A stretch of 64,000 bases of DNA, taken from Paenibacillus sp. J5C2022. GTDB lineage: Bacteria > Bacillota > Bacilli > Paenibacillales > Paenibacillaceae. Position numbers and translations under genes: made by a program. Location: assembly GCF_025567625.1 (NCBI RefSeq), contig NZ_JAOQJC010000003.1, forward strand, positions 1 to 64,000, in the 5' to 3' direction. The notes under the pieces are model-generated. The model was not told where the DNA came from, searched no databases, and saw only the letters and a list, made by a program, of their open reading frames with translations. Every line of letters begins with the position of its first letter. The stretch's first letter is position 1. Below, piece by piece: positions 36,331-45,343 of the stretch.

Positions 36331-38229
36331 CTACCGCTCAATTACAGTTCCGTCGGTCGTCTTGATCAAGTAGTACTCTTCGTCGAAGTCCACCTCGACG
36401 CTCGTGCCGTCCGAGAACGTTGTGCGCTGCTTGCGGCGATTCCCTCTTACAAACTCATGGCCCGTCATCTCAAGTCCGCCAACCCGTTCATGCAGCTGAG
36501 CCATTACGCCCACAATTCGTAGCTCCTCCTCCGACGGTTGTATGGACAGGTAAGGAACGCCTGCGTTCAACATGCCGTGCAAATAACCGCAGTCCGCGAG
36601 CGGAATGCCCCACGCGCCTTTCTCCAGCGGCCAAGGCACAATCAGCGCATCATGATACGCCAGCGAGAACAGCGGCACCGGAATGCCGATCGCCACGCCC
36701 TCGCCAGGACCCGGCGCAAGCGCATAAGGCGCATGATGAACAAGGTCCAGGACGGGAACGGCCCAATCCGCCGGCTCCTCCGAGCTGATAATCATTCCCC
36801 TGCTTCTAATCTCCTGGAAGCAGCCCTTTCGGTACGACAAGCTCTCCGACCTGGTCATGGGGTGGGCGGGATCATAGCATTCGTCCCCAGGGACGACGGC
36901 GAATACGTCAATATAGGCGCCGTCCGGCTCAACGCCATGCTGCCGCAGCATATCATAGTTGCGCTCCATGTATCCTCTCGCATAGGCTGTGCACAGAAAG
37001 CTATGCGCGCCGCCCGCCCAAATATCGCAGTACTCCTGCTTGCCTTCGCTATCCTTGATCGTCAAGCTGGTATGATAGGAAGCCGCATCATGATAGAAAT
37101 CGCGGTAATTGTCGTGAAGGGCGAGCAGAATGTCCTCTTCCCTGCATGTCTCCTGAAGCTTCCGCAGTCCCTTCCATCCCCCTCCCGGCGGGCTGGGAGG
37201 CAGAATGTCGGGATGCAGGTTGTCGTATCCCCGCAGTCCCCATCCGTCTATATGCGCATAGAGCTTGCCCCCGTAACGCCGCTTCAGTTCCGCCAGCTGA
37301 CGGGCCTTCTCCTCGAAATGCACGACGTAATCGTTGTTGCCGGGATGCTCGTGATCGTAGTAGCTCGATTCCGGTACGATATGGGTGTGCACGCCGCTAT
37401 GCACGACCGCCGCTCCCATTAAGCGGGTCAACTTGGGATTCGCCTCCCGTTTGCTTGACAGCGTTTGCATATTGCCGAGTCCTACTACATGCTTCCTGTA
37501 GCCCTTCGCCATGGCGACGTAATCCATGCCTTCTCCGAAGGTCATCCGCAGTTTTCGCGAATATCGGATGCCGCCGTGTGAATGCACCCATACCGCTTCG
37601 GCAAGCGTATGCAGCTGCGGAATATGCTCAACCGACAGTCTGGAATCGTCAGGCGTCTCGATAATGGCCAGATAGCCGTTATTCCCCCTCAGCTGGCCCC
37701 ACCACGGCATGTAGGCATCCCGTCCGAACATCATCCCGTTATGGTACCTTAAGACGGGCTGCTCCCAGGAAGCCGGAACAATATACCCTTGCATGGCAGG
37801 AATGACCGTGTAGTCCGATTCCGGACCGCTTGGAAATCGGAATGCGCCGGGCCAGACGACTTCATCGACCTGTCCCGCTTCCCCGCATCCGTCATGAAGC
37901 TCGAATAATAGCTCCTTATTGTGCGTATTCAACAGAATAGACATGAACAGGGCATCCTCGGCCTCGCTTGCACCATTCCCGCAGGCGAACTGTCCAAGAC
38001 GTATCAGAACGCCTTCGAAATAGCCCGATGCAATGGGCGTAAAGCTCTTCTCCTTCGCCGCGTGAAGTGCCGTCCTCTCCTCGCCCCGCATCACGTTGGC
38101 ACCGCCCGCTGCCGTTTCCCATACGGCAGTCCCCGTATTCACTTTGACGGCCAGACTTTCCTTGTCCAACGTGACGGACATGCCGCCGCATTCCAGTATG
38201 AAGGCATGATCGTCGTTTCTTATCGGCAT
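36331..38229 (-). CDS. GH129-like alpha-N-acetylgalactosaminidase (DUF5696-related)
   Basis: 632 aa with a beta-rich N-terminus and a TIM barrel. Candidate catalytic residues are D328 (AHIDGWGLRG), D441 in GAYIDVF and E484 in ISSEEPADW. As I recall, the bifidobacterial GH129 enzyme NagBb uses D330, D435 and E478, and the last two are also 43 residues apart. GH129 releases GalNAc from Tn-antigen-type glycans. GGGGGGAG precedes the ATG. No signal peptide. It is the last gene in line after the permease to beta-phosphoglucomutase operon, 147 bp downstream. A DUF5696 protein of other specificity is the main alternative. Confidence 0.62.
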   Translation of the reverse strand: MPIRNDDHAFILECGGMSVTLDKESLAVKVNTGTAVWETAAGGANVMRGEERTALHAAKEKSFTPIASGYFEGVLIRLGQFACGNGASEAEDALFMSILLNTHNKELLFELHDGCGEAGQVDEVVWPGAFRFPSGPESDYTVIPAMQGYIVPASWEQPVLRYHNGMMFGRDAYMPWWGQLRGNNGYLAIIETPDDSRLSVEHIPQLHTLAEAVWVHSHGGIRYSRKLRMTFGEGMDYVAMAKGYRKHVVGLGNMQTLSSKREANPKLTRLMGAAVVHSGVHTHIVPESSYYDHEHPGNNDYVVHFEEKARQLAELKRRYGGKLYAHIDGWGLRGYDNLHPDILPPSPPGGGWKGLRKLQETCREEDILLALHDNYRDFYHDAASYHTSLTIKDSEGKQEYCDIWAGGAHSFLCTAYARGYMERNYDMLRQHGVEPDGAYIDVFAVVPGDECYDPAHPMTRSESLSYRKGCFQEIRSRGMIISSEEPADWAVPVLDLVHHAPYALAPGPGEGVAIGIPVPLFSLAYHDALIVPWPLEKGAWGIPLADCGYLHGMLNAGVPYLSIQPSEEELRIVGVMAQLHERVGGLEMTGHEFVRGNRRKQRTTFSDGTSVEVDFDEEYYLIKTTDGTVIER

Positions 38230-38375
38230 TGCCTATCTCCCCCCGGTAAATGAATGCATAGTCACGCTCTCCCCCATACTGTAATGCTTGGAACAAAAAT
38301 AAACGATCTTCATTTTTGAAGATCGTTGTCATATTTATAGATTTTTAAATTTTTGGATGCTAAAAATATGCTCAT

Positions 38376-39077
38376 TCACCGGATCAGACCTGGCAGCATC
38401 AGCATATCCCCGAGCCTATGAAGCCGATAATCTGGCTTGACGATTGCAGACACAGAATCGTTCGCAGCTGCCGAACCCGGCACTGCTGCCGAATCATTCA
38501 TAGCCGCCGAGCCGATCGCCGCGACCTTCATGCCGCCGCTTATGGCGGCTTCCACGCCTGCCGCCGCATCCTCCACGACGAGACAGCGGGACGGCTGTAC
38601 ACCGAGCCGCTCCGCCGCCTGCAGAAATACCTCGGGGTGCGGCTTGCTATAGCTTATAGCATTGCCGTCCACAATGACATCGAACAAGCCTTCCAGACCA
38701 AGCCGCTCGACAATGAACGCAGCATTGCGACTTGAAGAACCGATAGCCAGCTTCAGCGACATGCGCTTCAATCGCAACAGTACATCCTTGACGTCCCGCG
38801 GCACATCCCGTTCCGTCAACTCATACAGCGACTGCCTGTAATAGCCGTTCTTCCGCTCCGCCAGCTCCATCTTCTCTTCCGGGGAATACGCCCGGGCAGC
38901 CTTCTCCATAATGATGTCCATGCAAGCCATGCGACTAACGCCGCGCAGCTTGTCATTCAACTCCTCATCGAACGGTATGCCTTCCTCCGCGCACAGGCGT
39001 CGCCAGGCCAAGTAATGATTGTGATCAGTATGGACAATAACACCGTCCAGATCAAAAATAACCGCTTCTATTTCCAT
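38376..39077 (-). CDS. pgmB: HAD-superfamily beta-phosphoglucomutase
   Basis: 233 aa from the ATG at 39077, directly behind GGGAGGAA; the open frame extends upstream only inside the GH3 gene. HAD motifs: VIFDLDGVIVHTDHNHYLAWRRL (nucleophile D and acid/base D), IGSSSR (motif II), K in YSKPHPEVF, and VVEDAAAGVEAA (motif IV), with the cap insert between I and II. The VHTDHNHYLAW cap start is typical of beta-PGM, which converts beta-glucose-1-phosphate to glucose-6-phosphate. An Ala/Ser-rich repeat (AAMNDSAAVPGSAAANDS) near the C-terminus is unusual for the family. It follows the GH3 gene by 23 bp. Confidence 0.85.
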   Translation of the reverse strand: MEIEAVIFDLDGVIVHTDHNHYLAWRRLCAEEGIPFDEELNDKLRGVSRMACMDIIMEKAARAYSPEEKMELAERKNGYYRQSLYELTERDVPRDVKDVLLRLKRMSLKLAIGSSSRNAAFIVERLGLEGLFDVIVDGNAISYSKPHPEVFLQAAERLGVQPSRCLVVEDAAAGVEAAISGGMKVAAIGSAAMNDSAAVPGSAAANDSVSAIVKPDYRLHRLGDMLMLPGLIR

Positions 39078-39100
39078 CCGTTCCTCCCGCCACTCCGCTT

Positions 39101-40801
39101 CTATGCCTTCACTTCCCAAGCGCCGCTGAAGGGATCGACAGGACTGACTCCCTTGAACGCCGATCCCCCCAACAGTTTGCCGATGACCGCATCTATCGTC
39201 ATTTCGTTGCCTGAATAGGCGTTGATATAGGTGCCAATCTGAGGCACATCGAACAAGTGGTATGGATTGGCGACCGATACGAACACCGTCGGCACCTCCC
39301 GTACGAACCACGGCACATCCGCAGCCATGAACGGCTCCCACTGGATGCGCACCGTCGTCTGGTTGCTCGCCGTCTCCACATTGGCCAGATACAGCACCCA
39401 GTCGTATTGCTCGCGGAACGCCTTCACCGAGCCGAACAGGCTGGCGAAATCGACATTCTCCCGGTCGAATACACTCACCTCGAACCCTTCCTCCCGCAAT
39501 CTGCCGATCATGTAGTGTCCGATCGGAGCGCTTCGATGCCCGCCGCGGTCGCCAAGCACGTACAGCAACACGCGCTTATGCGTCTCGACGGCAAGCGGAA
39601 GCAACCGCAGCTTGTCCTGGACGAGCGTGACGGATTGCTCCGCGCATGCCTTCGCCCAGGCGACATGCTCCTCATGCTGCAGCATCGTCAGCGCCTCCCG
39701 CTCCGGCACAAGCGTTCCCTCCCGCTGCTGCCTGTGCAGGCCGAGGGAAGCCTTCAGCGCCAATATGCGCAGTACGGCTTCATCGACTCTCTCCAACGTC
39801 AGAATGCCGCTTGCGATGCCTTGCATCATGAACGCGAAGTCTTCCTCTATATTCTTGTTGAACAGGAACATGTCGCAGCCGGAAGCGATCGCCTTCGGCA
39901 CGGCAATCTCCCTCTTCTCCGCCATCATGAAGCCCGCCATGGCCGTCGCATCCGTCACAACCAGTCCGTTGAAGCCCAGTTGTCCTCTCAGCAGCTGCCG
40001 GATCAGCTCCGGCGCCAGCGTGGCCGGCATCAATTCATCGTCGGCGATGCCCGGCACCAGCTTGCGTGAATAGGCGGGAAGCATGATATGCCCCACCATG
40101 ACGGAACCCGCTCCCGCCTCAATCAGCTCCCGATACACTTCACCGAACGTCTCCTCCCATTGCTCGACCGACAAGGAATTGACGGAGGAGAGCAGATGCT
40201 GATCACGCTCGTCGACTCCATCACCCGGGAAATGCTTGACCGCCGCGGCAAGCCCGCTCTCGCGGAGACCCTTGGCATACGCCTTAGCCATTGCCGCCAC
40301 CTTCGACGGATCGGAACCGAATGTTCGAACATTCGTAATCGGATTATAGCAATTGACGTCGATGTCCACGACCGGTGCGAACGACCAGTTGCAGCCGACA
40401 GCCCGTCCCTCTCTGCCGGCCACGAGCCCCAGACGGTAAGCCGTCTCCTCCCGGTTCGTCGCGGCAACCTGCAGAGGCTTGCCGAAGTAGGTGCCGTCGG
40501 TAGCGATGCCGTTGCCCCCCGCCTCCAGATTGGCCGCCAATAGAAGTGGTATGCGGGATTGCTCCTGCAGGTACCTGTGCACATCCTGCACTTGTTCGCC
40601 GGGGCCGGGACGGAACATCATTCCTCCCGGCTTTATCCCCTTCACAATCGCTCCCAGTTGCTCCCGGTCATCCGTTAAGCCGATTGGACAGAACAATTGG
40701 CCCACTTTCTCTCGTACATCCATTGCATTTAATGTGTCATGCACCCATCGCATCTCTTCCTCATTCAAATAAAACGGCTTGACCGCCAAATCAACCATCA
40801 T
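39101..40801 (-). CDS. GH3 beta-N-acetylhexosaminidase of the NagZ/Nag3 group
   Basis: 566 aa with a ribosome site GGAGG. The barrel shows KHFPGDGVDERDQH (189-202), in which the D200-x-H202 dyad supplies the acid/base as in NagZ, and GLVVTDATAM with the nucleophile Asp at 284. About 180 C-terminal residues form the second GH3 domain. NagZ-type enzymes cut beta-GlcNAc, and some members act as phosphorylases. No signal peptide. Its operon partners are beta-phosphoglucomutase and a Tyr-phosphatase, which makes a sugar-1-phosphate product worth considering. The second G in the usual KHFPGHGD is followed by V here, and the usual His is Asp. Confidence 0.82.
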   Translation of the reverse strand: MMVDLAVKPFYLNEEEMRWVHDTLNAMDVREKVGQLFCPIGLTDDREQLGAIVKGIKPGGMMFRPGPGEQVQDVHRYLQEQSRIPLLLAANLEAGGNGIATDGTYFGKPLQVAATNREETAYRLGLVAGREGRAVGCNWSFAPVVDIDVNCYNPITNVRTFGSDPSKVAAMAKAYAKGLRESGLAAAVKHFPGDGVDERDQHLLSSVNSLSVEQWEETFGEVYRELIEAGAGSVMVGHIMLPAYSRKLVPGIADDELMPATLAPELIRQLLRGQLGFNGLVVTDATAMAGFMMAEKREIAVPKAIASGCDMFLFNKNIEEDFAFMMQGIASGILTLERVDEAVLRILALKASLGLHRQQREGTLVPEREALTMLQHEEHVAWAKACAEQSVTLVQDKLRLLPLAVETHKRVLLYVLGDRGGHRSAPIGHYMIGRLREEGFEVSVFDRENVDFASLFGSVKAFREQYDWVLYLANVETASNQTTVRIQWEPFMAADVPWFVREVPTVFVSVANPYHLFDVPQIGTYINAYSGNEMTIDAVIGKLLGGSAFKGVSPVDPFSGAWEVKA

Positions 40802-40849
40802 CCAGTCCTCCTGCTTCCCTATGCCGATACTAACGCCCCTAACGCCCCG

Positions 40850-41656
40850 CTACTCCAGGCAGCTGTTCTTCAACGACTCCCGCACAGTCTTCGTCAATCC
40901 GAATTCCTCGGCAAAATAAATATCATAATGTCCGTACGACTCCTTAACGGAGTCAAGCGCCGCTTCCAGGAACGCTTCCCGGACGCCCAGCAGCTCTTCC
41001 ATATTCCGCAGCACAGACTCCTCCACCCGACCGGCCAGCCGGTCGAGCAGCTTCTCATTAAATGCTTTCATCGTGACATTCGTAAGCATATAATCTTCCA
41101 TCACCGTCTCCTCCGGTACGCCAAGCGCCAGCAGGATCAAGGCGGCTCCTACGCCTGTCCGATCCTTGCCCGCCGTGCAATGATGAAGCAAGCCCAATCG
41201 TTCCGGCTGCTGCACGAGCGCCATGAGCCGCTTATAGGATGGGTTGCCGATCGGCAGCTTCGCGTACAGCTCCATCATCATCTCCTCTGCGCGGAAGCTC
41301 TGCAAGAAGCCGCTCTTGAGCAATTGCTCAATCATGTGTCCGCCGCTCTCCCCGCCTTCCGGCTGCGACGGGAAGTTCATCTTGGCCTGCTGCCCTTCCT
41401 GAATGGCCGGTACTCGGATAAGCGCGGCATGATCCACCTCGGGGTCCGGCTTGCCCGCCGCTTCATAATCGTCCCGATAATCGAAGATGGTCTTAATGTT
41501 CAGCTCCCGCAACCGGACAAGATCTTGCTCGGACAAGCCGGTCAGTTCATCGGAACGGTAGAAGAGTCCGTGCTTCACCTTACGTCCATCGATCGAGCGA
41601 TAACCGCCCATATCGCGGAAGTTATTCGCACCTTCCATTGCAATCAACCTTTTCAT
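40850..41656 (-). CDS. Tyrosine-protein-phosphatase-fold enzyme
   Basis: 268 aa from the ATG at 41656, with AAGGGGTGAGAGG just before it, overlapping the end of the binding-protein gene 4 bp upstream. The opening MEGANNFRDMGGY and the P-loop HHCTAGKDRTG (catalytic C160, R166) define the family of bacterial Tyr/Ser phosphatases that also includes phosphoinositide phosphatases. Its place between a sugar-binding protein and GH3 suggests that it removes phosphate from a sugar phosphate or regulates the operon. Neither can be shown from sequence. Confidence 0.85.
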   Translation of the reverse strand: MKRLIAMEGANNFRDMGGYRSIDGRKVKHGLFYRSDELTGLSEQDLVRLRELNIKTIFDYRDDYEAAGKPDPEVDHAALIRVPAIQEGQQAKMNFPSQPEGGESGGHMIEQLLKSGFLQSFRAEEMMMELYAKLPIGNPSYKRLMALVQQPERLGLLHHCTAGKDRTGVGAALILLALGVPEETVMEDYMLTNVTMKAFNEKLLDRLAGRVEESVLRNMEELLGVREAFLEAALDSVKESYGHYDIYFAEEFGLTKTVRESLKNSCLE

Positions 41657-41660
41657 CCTC

Positions 41661-43175
41661 TCACCCCTTCGCTTTCGCCCACTCATCAATCTGCTTCTGC
41701 TTTTCGTTAATAATCTTGTCGATGCCCGCCGCCTTCAGCTTCACATTGAACGCCGGCAGATGCTCCTCGGGGTCCAGCGTCCCCGTATCCAGTCCCAGAC
41801 GGTATTCCGCGATAACGTTATTGACTGCCGCCACTTCCGTTTTTACATCCTCCACATTGAAAATGAATCCCAGCGCTTTCGATTGCACAGCGCCTTTGTT
41901 GAACGCATCCATCGTCTCCCAGGCATCCGGCTCTTCCGTCGTCCAGGTGTACGACAGGAACTGGTTGCCGAACATATACGGCGTGTTGAAGTTGTAGCCG
42001 CTATTGGTCACATCGACACCTTCCGGATAAGTCATCACATTGTCCGACACCTTCACATAGTGCTCGCCTTCAATGCCCCAAGTGAACAAATTGTACAGCT
42101 CTTTGTCGGAATAGAGCATATTGAGCAGCATCATCGCTCTGTCCGGGTCCTTCGAATTTTTCGGAATCGACCACATAATGCTCGTAATAGTGCTGGTCGT
42201 GGCGTAAGCCGGCGTAAGCGAGACCGATACCATCTCACGGCCCAGCTTTCTGGTTGCTTCGACATCGGAACCGGGCTTCATATTGGAGAAGAAAGCGAAC
42301 GCTTTTCCCGCTTTCACAAGCTCCCGCCCGTCATGCTTGGCCGTCGAAGCGTCCTTGAGCAGATAACCCGCTTCGTACCAGCTTCTGAGCAGCGTCAATT
42401 CCTCGGCGTACTCCTCGCTCTCGAACCAATTGACGACCTTCAAGCCGTTATCGTAATTGGGCAGCACACCGATCCCGTCGCCCAACGCATCGTAAGTCGT
42501 ATAGCCTGCATAGAAGGGAGCAGTACCCGGATTTTTGGCCACTAGCGGCACGACATCCGGTTCATTCGCGCTAATCGTCTCGAAGATTGGCGTCATGTCT
42601 TCCACCGACTTAATCGCGCTCGTATCTATCTCGTACTTGTCCACCAGATCCTTCCGCATCAATATGCCGTAGTCCGATGCCATATCTTTAATGGCGGGGA
42701 CGCCGTAATTCTCGCCGTTCAATCGGGCGGCGGCCAGTTGGAAGGGCTCCAGCGCATCCGTAATGCCGGCCCCGTGCTTCTCCAACAGATCATTCAACGG
42801 CAACAGCTGCCCCTTTGCCACTTGCGAGCTGTAGCCGAACCCGCTTGAGGTAAACATCAGATCGATCTTCTCGCTGCCCGCAAGCATCAGATTCGTCTGC
42901 TGTTGCCATGCGCTAATGGCGATAGGCATCAGCTTGACTGTTGCGTTCATTTTCTCCTTGGTCATCTTGCTCATCTCGTCTTGCACCTTCTGCATATCCT
43001 TCTGCTCGTTGCCATAGAACGCCACGACGATCTCATAGGGCTTCAACCCGCTTCCGGACGTATTGGAGCCGGCATTGCCCGCTTCGTTCCCTGTAGTCCC
43101 GCAGCCAGCCAGCAGCACGGCGGATGCGGCCATGACGGCCACTCCCGATTGCGCGAGTTTTCTCATTTTGATCAT
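41661..43175 (-). CDS. Extracellular sugar-binding lipoprotein of the second LplA-type importer
   Basis: 504 aa from the ATG at 43175 behind GGGAGG. The lipobox VLLAGC has its Cys at 25. Family features: EIVVAFYGNEQKDMQKVQDEM, AWQQQTNLMLAGSEKIDLMFTS, AKGQLLPLNDLLEKHGAG, and late LYNLFTWGIEGEHYVKVSDN. It is the third gene of the operon led by two permeases. The truncated gene at 48893-49393 is a close paralogue over its N-terminal third, so this system was once duplicated. The ligand is unknown; the enzymes in the operon suggest HexNAc-containing oligosaccharides. Confidence 0.88.
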   Translation of the reverse strand: MIKMRKLAQSGVAVMAASAVLLAGCGTTGNEAGNAGSNTSGSGLKPYEIVVAFYGNEQKDMQKVQDEMSKMTKEKMNATVKLMPIAISAWQQQTNLMLAGSEKIDLMFTSSGFGYSSQVAKGQLLPLNDLLEKHGAGITDALEPFQLAAARLNGENYGVPAIKDMASDYGILMRKDLVDKYEIDTSAIKSVEDMTPIFETISANEPDVVPLVAKNPGTAPFYAGYTTYDALGDGIGVLPNYDNGLKVVNWFESEEYAEELTLLRSWYEAGYLLKDASTAKHDGRELVKAGKAFAFFSNMKPGSDVEATRKLGREMVSVSLTPAYATTSTITSIMWSIPKNSKDPDRAMMLLNMLYSDKELYNLFTWGIEGEHYVKVSDNVMTYPEGVDVTNSGYNFNTPYMFGNQFLSYTWTTEEPDAWETMDAFNKGAVQSKALGFIFNVEDVKTEVAAVNNVIAEYRLGLDTGTLDPEEHLPAFNVKLKAAGIDKIINEKQKQIDEWAKAKG

Positions 43176-43278
43176 TGCTGATTTCCTCCCGTTAGTGAAT
43201 TGAAGATTGCATATGCTCACCAGCGCATGACTGGACGTAGCTGTACTCCCTTAGCTATACTCCCTTAGCTGTACTCCC

Positions 43279-44166
43279 TTACCCTTTGACTGCCCCGATC
43301 GTCAGGCCCTTCACGAAATACTTCTGGAAGAACGGATAGGCGATCAGGATCGGAACAATTCCGATCACCGCCATGGCCATCCGGACGGTCTCCGTCGGAA
43401 TATTGGCTGTCAGGCCTTCCTGCGTTCCGCCGAAATTGCTGCTGGCCAGAAATTGAATGTCGAGCAGTATGCGGTTCAATAGATTCTGCAGGCTGAACAA
43501 CTTGCTGTCCGTAATATAAACCATGCCGTTGAACCAATCGTTCCAGTAATGAATTGTTTGAAACAAGCCGACGGTCGCCAATATGGGCATCGACAACGGC
43601 AGCACAATTTGCACGAAAGCTCTGAACTCGCCCGCTCCGTCGATTTTGGCGGATTCAATAATGGCGGCAGGCACCGATGTAACAAAAAACGTTCGCATCA
43701 GCATGACATAAAACGCATTGGTCAGCAGTCCGGGCACGATTAGCGCCATCAGCGTATTTTTCAAATCAAGCAAGCCGGTATAGACCAGATAAGTTGGAAC
43801 CAGTCCGCCATTGAACAGCATCGTAAACACAACGAAGAAGGACAAAAAGCGGTACGCCGGCATATCCTTCCGCGATAGCGGATAAGCAAGAAGAGAAGTA
43901 ATGACAAGACTGATTCCCGTCCCGATTATCGTCACCAGCACGGTAATCCCGTTAGCGCGCATGATACGCTCGGCATCCTGCCACAAATAATGATAAGCGG
44001 ACAGGCTGAATTGCTCGGGAAAGAACGAATATCCATGCAGCAAAATCGACTGCTCGTCCGTAACGGAAGAAATAAACAGCAGTGCAAACGGCAGCAGGCA
44101 CAGCAGCGACAGAATGAAAAGCACACTATGAACGGCTCCTTGCCACAGCACATTTCCTTGTTTCAC
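43279..44166 (-). CDS. ABC importer permease, LplC/YtcP type (second system)
   Basis: 295 aa from a GTG behind AAGGGGAG. Six helices, the EAA loop ESAKIDGAGEFRAFVQIVLPLS and the family tail QKYFVKGLTIGAVKG. Partner of the permease 15 bp upstream. Between this gene and the binding protein, the sequence GCTATACTCCCTTA is repeated in short tandem (about 43240-43280). Confidence 0.9.
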   Translation of the reverse strand: MKQGNVLWQGAVHSVLFILSLLCLLPFALLFISSVTDEQSILLHGYSFFPEQFSLSAYHYLWQDAERIMRANGITVLVTIIGTGISLVITSLLAYPLSRKDMPAYRFLSFFVVFTMLFNGGLVPTYLVYTGLLDLKNTLMALIVPGLLTNAFYVMLMRTFFVTSVPAAIIESAKIDGAGEFRAFVQIVLPLSMPILATVGLFQTIHYWNDWFNGMVYITDSKLFSLQNLLNRILLDIQFLASSNFGGTQEGLTANIPTETVRMAMAVIGIVPILIAYPFFQKYFVKGLTIGAVKG

Positions 44167-44181
44167 AATAATCTCCCCTTT

Positions 44182-45114
44182 CTAGAACAATGCATTGTCC
44201 CTGTTCCTTCTTCTCACCATGTAGTTAGACAGCAGAACGAGCACAAATCCGACAAATGCCTGATATAAGCCGGCAGCGGAAGACATGCCGATATCGCCCA
44301 GCGTCATTAGCGCGCGGTAGACGTACGTATCGATGACATTGGTCGTCGATTGCAGCGCACCCGAATTAAGAGGAACTTGGTAGAACAAGCCGAAGTCGGA
44401 ATAGAAAATGCGTCCGATCTGCAGCAGGGTCATCACCGTAATAACCGGAATAATGAGCGGAATCGTGATGCGCCTGATCTTCTGCCAGTTGCTTGCTCCG
44501 TCGATTGTGGCAGCCTCGTAATATTCAGGATCAATCCCGATAATGGCGGCCAGATAGATAACGCATAAGTAACCGGCGCTCTTCCACACCTGTACGATCG
44601 TCAGGATGTACGGCCAATACCTGGCTTCGCTGTACCACGATATTTCCTCCAATCCCAGCAACGGCAGCAGGCTATTGTTGACAAGGCCCGTCTCCATGCT
44701 GAGGAATGCGAATACCAGATAGCCGACAATGACCATGGAGATTAGATAAGGGAGCAAGATGACACTCTGGTAGAAGCGGGATAAGAGCCGCTGCCTCACC
44801 TCGTTAAGCAGAATCGCCACTCCGACCGCGATAATCAGATTAAGGATAATAAAAGCAACGTTGTACAGTATCGTATTTCGGGTAATGACGAACGCATCGG
44901 ACGTCTTGAACAAATACTCGAAATTTTCGAACCCGATCCATTCGCTCCCCCATATGCCGCTGGAATAGTTGAAGTCCTTGAAGGCGATGACTACTCCGAA
45001 CATCGGCAAATAGTTGTTGATAATGAGATAGAGCAGCCCGGGCACCATCATGAGGAACAGTACATTATACTTCTTGACCCGGCTAAGTTTTTTTCTTACG
45101 GCAGTTGAAATCAT
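44182..45114 (-). CDS. ABC importer permease, LplB/YteP type (second system)
   Basis: 310 aa with GAGAGGG before the ATG. Six helices and the EAA loop EAATIDGASNWQKIRRITIPLI. It is the first gene of the operon running through to beta-phosphoglucomutase and probably the GH129-like gene. Its promoter carries the palindrome shared with two other units at 46067 and 49474. No ATPase gene is present, so a general MsmX-type ATPase encoded elsewhere is expected to energise both importers. Confidence 0.9.
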   Translation of the reverse strand: MISTAVRKKLSRVKKYNVLFLMMVPGLLYLIINNYLPMFGVVIAFKDFNYSSGIWGSEWIGFENFEYLFKTSDAFVITRNTILYNVAFIILNLIIAVGVAILLNEVRQRLLSRFYQSVILLPYLISMVIVGYLVFAFLSMETGLVNNSLLPLLGLEEISWYSEARYWPYILTIVQVWKSAGYLCVIYLAAIIGIDPEYYEAATIDGASNWQKIRRITIPLIIPVITVMTLLQIGRIFYSDFGLFYQVPLNSGALQSTTNVIDTYVYRALMTLGDIGMSSAAGLYQAFVGFVLVLLSNYMVRRRNRDNALF

Positions 45115-45163
45115 ATCGTCTACCCTCTCTGCACATTGAGAATATTAACCAACGTTCACCATG

Positions 45164-45193
45164 TGTTTACCATCAGTAAACACCTTTAGTATA
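45164..45193 (-). promoter_or_regulatory. Promoter with palindromic operator of the second importer operon
   Basis: Perfect palindrome with arms TGTTTAC and GTAAACA and a 5-bp centre at 45164-45182. On the minus strand a -10 TATACT (45193-45188) ends 5 bp before it, so a bound repressor would cover the transcription start. No good -35 is visible. The same -10/operator arrangement recurs at 46067-46096 and 49474-49504. Confidence 0.75.
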
Positions 45194-45306
45194 GATACGA
45201 TTTGTTATCGCATTATCAAACACATGTAAAGAAATGATGAAGGCAGAGACGACCAACGGGATGTGTCCAGGAATTGGCGTGAGAGAGCGAAACTCCGGTC
45301 AACAAC

Positions 45307-45335
45307 CAAAAATCCGCACTCCTGAAGGAATGCGG
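45307..45335 (-). terminator. Terminator after the sulfatase pseudogene
   Basis: AAATCCGCA pairs with TGCGGATTT (9 bp), extended by partly paired TTCCTTCAGGAG, and on the minus strand is followed by TTTGG. A TAG at 45344-45346, just before it, marks the probable original end of the sulfatase gene. Confidence 0.7.
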
Positions 45336-45343
45336 ATTTCTCT

